Assembly (NCBI GenBank): GCA_943327015.2
Contig: CALPVM020000170.1
Location: 1 to 5,575 of the forward strand
Direction: 5' to 3'
Length of the DNA stretch: 5,575 nucleotides
Source: Akkermansia muciniphila
Lineage (GTDB): Bacteria > Pseudomonadota > Gammaproteobacteria > Burkholderiales > Burkholderiaceae_C
Below, piece after piece: positions 1 to 4,540 of the stretch. The position numbers were made by a program, and so were the translations under genes. The notes beneath the pieces were generated by a model. The model was given only the letters and a program-made list of their open reading frames with translations, made no database searches and was not told the DNA's origin. How positions within the stretch are numbered: the stretch's first letter is position 1; each line of letters starts with the position of its first letter.

Positions 1-34
1 CATCGCAAATATCGGTGCCAATGCCAAAAATCAT
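1..34 (-). CDS. acpS: Holo-[acyl-carrier-protein] synthase, N-terminal fragment (gene runs off the window)
   Basis: Only the first 11 codons and one base are present, starting at an ATG (34-32). They read MIFGIGTDICD, which fits the conserved AcpS opening (MI-x-GIGtDI). Asp8 of this stretch corresponds to the Mg2+-binding aspartate of the family. AcpS transfers the 4'-phosphopantetheine arm from CoA to a serine of acyl carrier protein in the cytoplasm, activating it for fatty acid synthesis. The start lies 7 bases after the pdxJ stop, and pdxJ-acpS adjacency is common in Proteobacteria, which supports the call. No convincing Shine-Dalgarno sequence is seen, so translation is probably coupled to pdxJ. 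The identification rests on a short motif plus gene order. Confidence 0.82.
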   Translation of the reverse strand, partial: MIFGIGTDICD

Positions 35-41
35 GTTGTTG

Positions 42-803
42 TTACGCTTTCAGGCAATCCAGGTAGGCTTGTACGGTAGCGCTATAACCCAGCTCCAATG
101 CATCGGCTATTAAAGCATGGCCAATCGATACTTCTTGCACTCCGGGTACGGTTTGCACAAACGCGCGCAGGTTGTCACGGTTTAAGTCATGCCCTGCATT
201 AACACCCAAACCAGCATCCATAGCCGCTTGTGCTGCGGCTGCAAAACGTTGCAATTGGATGCTCTGCTGCGGAGAACCCCATGCTGCAGCGTAGGGTTCG
301 GTATACAGTTCAATCCGGTCTGCACCTACAGCCTTCGCAGCAGGCATGGCGTTGGGTTCAGCATCCATAAACAAGCTCACACGCAAGCCCAAGGCATGGG
401 CTTGGTCAATGCAGGGGCGCAATCGTTCTGCATCTGCCGGAAAACTCCAGCCATGATCGCTGGTAAATTGGCCTTCACCATCGGGCACAAATGTGACCTG
501 ATGCACCGGCAACCCCCGCTTATGCAAATCATGTACGCAATCCATCAAGTTATGAAACGGGTTGCCTTCTACGTTAAATTCCCTGTCCGGCCAGTCTTGC
601 ATGAGTGTGGCCAGATCGCGCACGTCATCAGCGCGGATATGGCGTGCATCGGGCCGTGGGTGCACTGTAATGCCGGATGCCCCAGCTTGTAAACACAGGG
701 TAGCAGCACGGGTGACACTGGGTATTCCCAAATGGCGTGTGTTACGCACCAAAGCTACTTTATTCAAGTTCACTGACAGCGCTGTGCGGTGTTGAGAGTT
801 CAT
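42..803 (-). CDS. pdxJ: Pyridoxine 5'-phosphate synthase (variant subtype)
   Basis: 253 residues, normal for the family. PdxJ condenses 3-amino-2-oxopropyl phosphate with 1-deoxy-D-xylulose 5-phosphate (DXP) to pyridoxine 5'-phosphate, the last ring-forming step of the DXP-dependent vitamin B6 route, in a cytoplasmic TIM barrel. Visible landmarks: VNLNK (11-15), Arg23, GITVHPRP (44-51) with candidate catalytic His48 plus Arg50 and His55, FNVEGNP (76-82) with candidate catalytic Glu79, Thr114, ELYTEPYA (165-172), NAGHD (202-206) with proton-donor candidate His205, and SIGHA (226-230). The ATG at 803 was chosen because it overlaps the recO TGA as ATGA and the protein then begins just before the conserved first strand. 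The frame stays open to a GTG at 914, but the 37 extra residues would lie inside recO and do not resemble the family. Oddity: the usual NIDH loop is NLNK, and GNP follows the catalytic Glu, as I recall from Bacteroidetes-type PdxJ. Confidence 0.95.
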   Translation of the reverse strand: MNSQHRTALSVNLNKVALVRNTRHLGIPSVTRAATLCLQAGASGITVHPRPDARHIRADDVRDLATLMQDWPDREFNVEGNPFHNLMDCVHDLHKRGLPVHQVTFVPDGEGQFTSDHGWSFPADAERLRPCIDQAHALGLRVSLFMDAEPNAMPAAKAVGADRIELYTEPYAAAWGSPQQSIQLQRFAAAAQAAMDAGLGVNAGHDLNRDNLRAFVQTVPGVQEVSIGHALIADALELGYSATVQAYLDCLKA

Positions 804-1549
804 AGGCTTTGAATTTCCATCATCATTTTGCGGGTACGCAAGGTTTTTACTCCACAGTGGTGGTGCAGCATGGCTCGCAATTGGGGTTTTAGTTCGGATG
901 CAACCACTGAGCATGCACGTAAGGTAGTGGTAAAAGGAGCCCCATCAGTCACAGCAGACTGTAATGCACACCACTGCGAACCCGTTAATGCCATGCGATC
1001 ATCCTCATGCGCCAAGCGAATGCCGCCGTCAGGCACCAACACATAGCGACCATCGGCTTGCAGGGCAGCAAAGGTGAGTGTTTGCACATCCAAGCGTGGC
1101 AAAAAACCGACCTCGCGCAGCAACAGCAACTCGAACGTTCGTAGCGCTGTTTGCAATACCTCGCCATGCTCACCCGCAATAATTTTGACCACGTGGTGGT
1201 ATACGTCAAACAAACGGGCATGGGGGTCATCCCGCGCCAATAGCGTCAATAGCAGCTCATTCAGGTAGTAACCAGAAAGTAGTGCATCGCCACTGGGCAT
1301 GACATGGCCGCCCTGCCATTCGGCACTTTTGAGGGTACGGATGTCACCCTCCCCGCCAAAAGCCAGGTGCAGCATTTGTAAGGGCAGCAAAATCGGGCGA
1401 AAACTCGAGGTGGGTTTTTTGGCACCTTTAGCCACGAGCGCAATACGCCCGTGATGGCGGGTAAACACTTCCAGAATCAGGCTGGACTCGCTCCAGTCGT
1501 AGCGGTGCAGCACATAGGCTGGTTCGTCAGAAATACGCTGTGCAGCCAC
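800..1549 (-). CDS. recO: DNA repair protein RecO (recombination mediator)
   Basis: 249 residues, close to the roughly 240 of E. coli RecO. RecO works with RecR (and RecF) to displace SSB, load RecA on gapped DNA and anneal strands. The N-terminal part (about 1-80) has the OB-fold pattern: AYVLHRYDWSESS (11-23), a GRIALVAKGAKK stretch (34-45) and LKSAEW (73-78). The helical C-terminal part shows YYLNELLL (94-101), FDVY (114-117), LRTFELLLLREVGF (136-149) and a C-terminal CGVKTLRTR segment. There are no CxxC pairs, so a four-cysteine zinc site as in Deinococcus RecO is unlikely. The start is a GTG. The in-frame codon five upstream is the era stop, so no much longer version exists, and the next residues fit RecO N-termini. 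It begins 12 bases after era, and its TGA overlaps the pdxJ ATG. No strong Shine-Dalgarno is present, so coupling to era is likely. Confidence 0.95.
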   Translation of the reverse strand: MAAQRISDEPAYVLHRYDWSESSLILEVFTRHHGRIALVAKGAKKPTSSFRPILLPLQMLHLAFGGEGDIRTLKSAEWQGGHVMPSGDALLSGYYLNELLLTLLARDDPHARLFDVYHHVVKIIAGEHGEVLQTALRTFELLLLREVGFLPRLDVQTLTFAALQADGRYVLVPDGGIRLAHEDDRMALTGSQWCALQSAVTDGAPFTTTLRACSVVASELKPQLRAMLHHHCGVKTLRTRKMMMEIQSL

Positions 1550-1561
1550 AACTCGGGGGCT

Positions 1562-2503
1562 TTATTCGTAACCGAAGGAGCGCACCCGCGCCTCGTCATC
1601 GGCCCAGCCAGAGCGCACCTTGACCCATAACTCAATAAACACTTTGGCATCCATAAGTTTTTCCAGCTCAACTCGGGTTTCGGTACCAATGCGTTTAATG
1701 CGTTCGCCCTTGTCGCCGATGACCATGGCTTTATGTCCTTCACGCTCTACCACAATGGTGGCAGCAATGCGCACCAGCCTTTTCTGGCTGCCCCTGCCGG
1801 CTTCTTCTTCAAACTTATCTATCACCACGGTTGATGTGTAAGGCAACTCGTCACCGGTTAAACGGAACAGTTTTTCGCGCACGGTTTCACTGGCCAAGAA
1901 CTTTTCGCTGCGGTCGGTTAACTCGTCTGCGTCGTACCACCATGCTTGCTCGGACAAGTATTTTTCGCAAATGCCAAGCAGGCGTTCAATATCTTTCGGC
2001 GTTTTAGCAGACATCGGCACAAACTCAGCAAAAGCATGGCGTTGCTGCATTTCTTGCAACCAAGGGGCAATATCTGCGCGGCGGTTCACCATATCCAACT
2101 TGTTAGCTACCAGCAGAATGGGGACTTCTTTGCTTAGCAAATCCAACACTTTGGCATCGGCTTGATTAAAGCGTCCGGCCTCTACTACAAACACAATCAA
2201 ATCAACATCACCCACTGCACCCATCACGGTTTTATTCAGTGCGCGATTCAGGGCGTTGTTATGCCGCGTTTGAAAACCGGGCGTATCCACAAATACAAAC
2301 TGGGTTGCACCCTGGGTACGCATACCCGTAATACGGTGACGGGTTGTTTGCGCTTTGCGCGAGGTAATGCTAATTTTTTGCCCAACCAAAGCATTGAGCA
2401 GAGTCGATTTACCGACATTGGGCTTACCAACAATGGCAACCAAGCCACAGCGTTGTGCAGATGTAGCGGCGGAGAGTGCCTCTGGCACGTCAGGAGTAGT
2501 CAC
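1562..2503 (-). CDS. era: GTPase Era, 16S rRNA-binding 30S assembly factor
   Basis: 313 residues with a GTG start (E. coli Era is 301). Era binds the 3' end of 16S rRNA and acts in late 30S maturation, coupling it to growth. The G domain has all motifs: G1 GKPNVGKST (26-34), the Era G2 region QTTRHR (52-57), G3 DTPG (73-76), G4 NKLD (134-137) and G5 SAK (165-167). A C-terminal KH RNA-binding domain follows, with VIGDKGERIKRIG (261-273) as its GxxG core, and the protein ends FGYE. GTG at 2503 was preferred because AAAGG lies 7 bases upstream and the start sits two bases after the rnc stop. A TTG at 2509 is a second possibility. The frame is open to an ATG at 2602, but that would add 33 residues read from inside rnc that do not look like Era. 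The N-terminal tail before G1 is about 20 residues and Ala/Thr-rich. Confidence 0.97.
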   Translation of the reverse strand: MTTPDVPEALSAATSAQRCGLVAIVGKPNVGKSTLLNALVGQKISITSRKAQTTRHRITGMRTQGATQFVFVDTPGFQTRHNNALNRALNKTVMGAVGDVDLIVFVVEAGRFNQADAKVLDLLSKEVPILLVANKLDMVNRRADIAPWLQEMQQRHAFAEFVPMSAKTPKDIERLLGICEKYLSEQAWWYDADELTDRSEKFLASETVREKLFRLTGDELPYTSTVVIDKFEEEAGRGSQKRLVRIAATIVVEREGHKAMVIGDKGERIKRIGTETRVELEKLMDAKVFIELWVKVRSGWADDEARVRSFGYE

Positions 2504-2505
2504 AT

Positions 2506-3186
2506 TCAAACCTTTGTTTTGATTTTTTCCAGCATCAGTGTTGCTGCTGCTTGTTCCGCCGTTCGGCGGGAAATACCGGTGCCACGCTCTTTCAAGCCCC
2601 ATTCAGAAATTTCACAGTCCACGTCAAATGACTGCTGATGTGCAGCACCTTGGGTGGCAACCACGGTATAAACCGGAACCTTCATTTTGCGGCCTTGCAG
2701 CCACTCTTGCAACGCAGTTTTGGCATCTTTAACCATGGCCTGCATTTGCGGATTGATGTCTACACCCTCATACAAACGAAGCACCAACGCTTGCGCTTTG
2801 GCATAACCAGCATCCAGATACACCGCACCAATCAGCGCCTCAACCACATCGGCCAAGATAGAGGGGCGGTTTTTACCACCGGAGCGAAGCTCACCCTCCC
2901 CCAACTTGATATGCGCAGACAGCAGGAGTTTTTCGGCTAATTGGTGTAGTGTATCTTGCCTGACCAAGTTGGCACGAATGCGTGACAAATCGCCTTCGGG
3001 CAAAGTACCTAAACGGTTATAGAGCAAATCGGAAACCGCTAAGTTAAGCACAGAGTCTCCTAAGAACTCCAGGCGCTCATAGTGCTGTGCAGAAAAGCTG
3101 CGATGTGTGAGCGCCCGCTGCAGCAATGCGTGTTGGGTAAAGGTGTGCTGCAACCGCTGCTGCAACACTTGCAAATCAGAGGCCAC
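2506..3186 (-). CDS. rnc: Ribonuclease III
   Basis: 226 residues, the same length as E. coli RNase III. The enzyme is a cytoplasmic, Mg2+-dependent homodimer that cuts double-stranded RNA, notably the pre-rRNA stems, and also regulates mRNAs. The endonuclease domain covers about 1-148, with the signature ERLEFLGDS (37-45) carrying Glu40 and Asp44, and the second acidic pair Asp113 and Glu116 in ADVVEALIGAVYLD (112-125). These match E. coli E41/D45/D114/E117, offset by one. The double-stranded RNA-binding domain (about 153-222) ends with GTGISRRTAEQAAA (202-215). The listed start is a GTG one base after the DUF4845 stop. A TTG at 3174 (giving 222 residues) has an AAGGTGG 8 bases upstream and is a serious alternative; the GTG itself lies within that AAGGTGG. 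There is no long leader before the gene. era follows after two bases, the classical rnc-era pair. Confidence 0.97.
   Translation of the reverse strand: MASDLQVLQQRLQHTFTQHALLQRALTHRSFSAQHYERLEFLGDSVLNLAVSDLLYNRLGTLPEGDLSRIRANLVRQDTLHQLAEKLLLSAHIKLGEGELRSGGKNRPSILADVVEALIGAVYLDAGYAKAQALVLRLYEGVDINPQMQAMVKDAKTALQEWLQGRKMKVPVYTVVATQGAAHQQSFDVDCEISEWGLKERGTGISRRTAEQAAATLMLEKIKTKV
2511..2515 (-). promoter_or_regulatory. Ribosome binding site of era inside the rnc 3' end
   Basis: AAAGG on the minus strand, 7 bases before the GTG at 2503. It lies within the last two sense codons of rnc. It is the main reason for choosing 2503 as the era start rather than the in-frame ATG at 2602. Confidence 0.5.
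2556..2569 (-). other. Short GC-rich inverted repeat inside rnc, upstream of era
   Basis: CCGCC and GGCGG pair around a four-base loop (GAAC in the transcript), and the stem could be extended by UUC/GAA pairing with one bulged base. It lies in the rnc codons for SRRTAEQ, about 53 bases before the era start. There is no following U-tract in the transcript, so it is not an intrinsic terminator. It may simply reflect codons for a conserved protein motif. Confidence 0.4.
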
Positions 3187-3189
3187 CTT
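3183..3189 (-). promoter_or_regulatory. Possible ribosome binding site deciding the rnc start
   Basis: AAGGTGG on the minus strand spans the DUF4845 stop and the putative rnc GTG (3186-3184). It sits 8 bases upstream of an in-frame TTG (3174-3172), so initiation may occur at that TTG, shortening RNase III by four residues. If the GTG is used, no comparable Shine-Dalgarno serves it, and re-initiation after the adjacent stop is the likely mechanism. Confidence 0.4.
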
Positions 3190-3541
3190 AGTTGGATTGT
3201 CCGCTGTACTTCATGGTCAAGTACGCCGGTCCAGCCAGATGAATTTCTGACTGGTAGGCATACTTAATCAGGCTGGAACTACCGTTGGATGAAATATCAA
3301 GTTCAGCCGAATTGATAGATTTGATGTTTTCAATGGCTGCAATTTTATCGAAAGCTGCCCGCGCATCGGTGGCGGTCGGTGCGAGTGCTGCTTTTTTGAC
3401 TGCTGACTTGACCGAACTATGCTCCGACATCACCGGCATGAGTTGCAAAAAAACAGCAAAGGCAGATACCAACAACGCGCCTACCAACACAATACCCATA
3501 AAGGACATGCCAGTTTGTCTGGATTTAAGCTGTACCGCCAT
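3188..3541 (-). CDS. Small membrane protein of the DUF4845 type, function unknown
   Basis: 117 residues. The N-terminus reads RQTGMSFMG (8-16), followed by one hydrophobic segment (about 13-34), then PVMSEHSSVKSAVKKA (36-51). This Arg-x-x-Gly / membrane segment / Pro-x-x-x-Glu-x-x-x-V-K pattern, with a position between lepB and rnc, is typical of the DUF4845 family as I recall it. The remaining 65 or so residues are polar to mixed (Ser/Asn-rich around 75-90) and probably form a small domain outside the inner membrane. The N-terminus resembles a type IV prepilin leader (basic residues, Gly, then Met and a hydrophobic helix), but the Glu expected at mature position 5 is Gly16. The ATG at 3541 has a good GGAG 8 bases upstream. 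The gene starts 33 bases after lepB and stops one base before the rnc GTG. Function is not known; a role in membrane or pilin-like assembly would be speculation. Confidence 0.82.
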   Translation of the reverse strand: MAVQLKSRQTGMSFMGIVLVGALLVSAFAVFLQLMPVMSEHSSVKSAVKKAALAPTATDARAAFDKIAAIENIKSINSAELDISSNGSSSLIKYAYQSEIHLAGPAYLTMKYSGQSN

Positions 3542-3549
3542 TAATAAAT

Positions 3550-3553
3550 CTCC
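3550..3553 (-). promoter_or_regulatory. Ribosome binding site of the DUF4845 gene
   Basis: GGAG on the minus strand, 8 bases before the ATG at 3541, in the 33-base lepB-DUF4845 gap. This is the largest gap in the window. The rest of it is A/T-rich, and no terminator hairpin or clear -35/-10 pair was recognised there. Confidence 0.65.
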
Positions 3554-3574
3554 GTGAAAGCCGTAGAAAAAACA

Positions 3575-4540
3575 TCAATCAAACGCGCCTATGCGCTTGA
3601 TGTTGCCAAAATTCATCCAAACAAAAAATGCTTTACCAACAATGTTTTGGTCGGGAACAAAGCCCCAATAACGTGAATCTAAAGAGTTATCGCGGTTGTC
3701 TCCCATCATGAAGTAGTGTCCCGCAGGGACTTTACACACCACGCCTTCAATGGAGTAACGGCACCCATCCCGGCCCGCAAAGTCATCGGCTCCAGGAATG
3801 AATGCCGGCCGGTCGTCGTCATTTAAGATATGGTATTTTTTTGTGCCTACATCTTCTTCCAGTTGCTTGAAATAACGCATAGCGTCTTCATCAAAAAAAT
3901 CTGGTAGTTGGTTTGTTGGCACAGGCTGCCCGTTAACGGTCAGCCGCTTGTTCAGATAGGCCACTTCATCTCCCGGCACACCGACCACGCGCTTGATGTA
4001 ATCAAGGCTTGGCTTGGGTGGGTAACGAAACACCATCACATCACCCCGCGCGGGTGCATTGCCTTCGGTAATTTTGCGGTTAATAACCGGCAATCGCACA
4101 CCATAATGAAACTTATTTACCAAAATAAGGTCACCAATGTGCAGCGTTGGAATCATAGAGCCGGATGGAATTTTGAATGGCTCAAACAGAAATGAACGTA
4201 ACAAAAAAACCACAATAATCACAGGGAACAGACCGGCCGTCCAGTCCAACCACCAGGGTTGCGCCAATACGCGCTCTTTGGCCTTTACTATGTCAACATT
4301 TTCCTGAATGATGCCCAATTTATCGAGTTCAGCACGACGTTGTACGTCTTGCGCTTCCAGCAAATCTGCCGCCTTTTGACGCTGTGGCAAAAAGTACAGG
4401 CGCTCGGCCACCCAGTAAACGCCAGTCACGCAAGTTGCTAAAAAAAGCATAAGCGCAAAGTTGCCTTCTACCATGCCCAAATACCATGATGCAGCGTACA
4501 CGCCAAAGGCTGCCAAAATAACCGAGGTAATTGCCTGCAT
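3575..4540 (-). CDS. lepB: Signal peptidase I (leader peptidase)
   Basis: 321 residues (E. coli LepB is 324). LepB is an inner-membrane Ser/Lys protease that removes signal peptides from exported proteins on the periplasmic side. Box B, IPSGSMIPTLHIGD (124-137), holds the nucleophile Ser128. Box D, DYIKRVVGVPGD (180-191), holds the general base Lys183. RGDVMVF (165-171) and GDNRDNSLDSRYWG (280-293) are the remaining conserved boxes. Hydrophobic segments lie at about 4-22, 28-46 and 101-119, with a charged cytoplasmic loop at 47-98. Cys260 and Cys269 could form a periplasmic disulfide. The ATG at 4540 shares its A with the lepA stop (TGATG) and has AGGTGG 7 bases upstream. The preceding codon, TTG at 4543, is a weaker choice. 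A start at Met23 (4474) would mimic the E. coli N-terminus but has no Shine-Dalgarno. lepA-lepB is the classical pair; translation is probably coupled. Confidence 0.96.
   Translation of the reverse strand: MQAITSVILAAFGVYAASWYLGMVEGNFALMLFLATCVTGVYWVAERLYFLPQRQKAADLLEAQDVQRRAELDKLGIIQENVDIVKAKERVLAQPWWLDWTAGLFPVIIVVFLLRSFLFEPFKIPSGSMIPTLHIGDLILVNKFHYGVRLPVINRKITEGNAPARGDVMVFRYPPKPSLDYIKRVVGVPGDEVAYLNKRLTVNGQPVPTNQLPDFFDEDAMRYFKQLEEDVGTKKYHILNDDDRPAFIPGADDFAGRDGCRYSIEGVVCKVPAGHYFMMGDNRDNSLDSRYWGFVPDQNIVGKAFFVWMNFGNIKRIGAFD

Noticed and set aside
189..692. 167-codon open frame on the plus strand opposite pdxJ.
   Set aside because: It is antisense to pdxJ. Its translation is rich in Cys, His and Met with no family pattern, as expected of a shadow frame.
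804..914. Upstream extension of pdxJ to a GTG at 914.
   Set aside because: It would overlap recO by over 100 bases and add unrelated residues. The ATG at 803 overlaps the recO stop as ATGA and gives a normal-length PdxJ.
2504..2602. Upstream extension of era to an ATG at 2602.
   Set aside because: The 33 extra residues would come entirely from the rnc coding region in another frame. They do not resemble Era N-termini, and GTG 2503 has a suitably spaced AAAGG.
2162..2638. 158-codon open frame on the plus strand across the rnc-era junction.
   Set aside because: It crosses two well-supported genes on the other strand, and its product resembles no known protein.
3542..3574. Possible terminator or promoter in the lepB-DUF4845 gap.
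   Set aside because: There is a run of T in the transcript strand but no hairpin before it, and no convincing -35/-10 pair. Only the ribosome binding site is supported.
4042..4056. Inverted repeat CACCC/GGGTG around a CGCGC loop inside lepB.
   Set aside because: It is a short stem within a conserved coding segment (NAPARGDVM), far from gene ends and without a T-tract. It is most likely chance or codon-driven.
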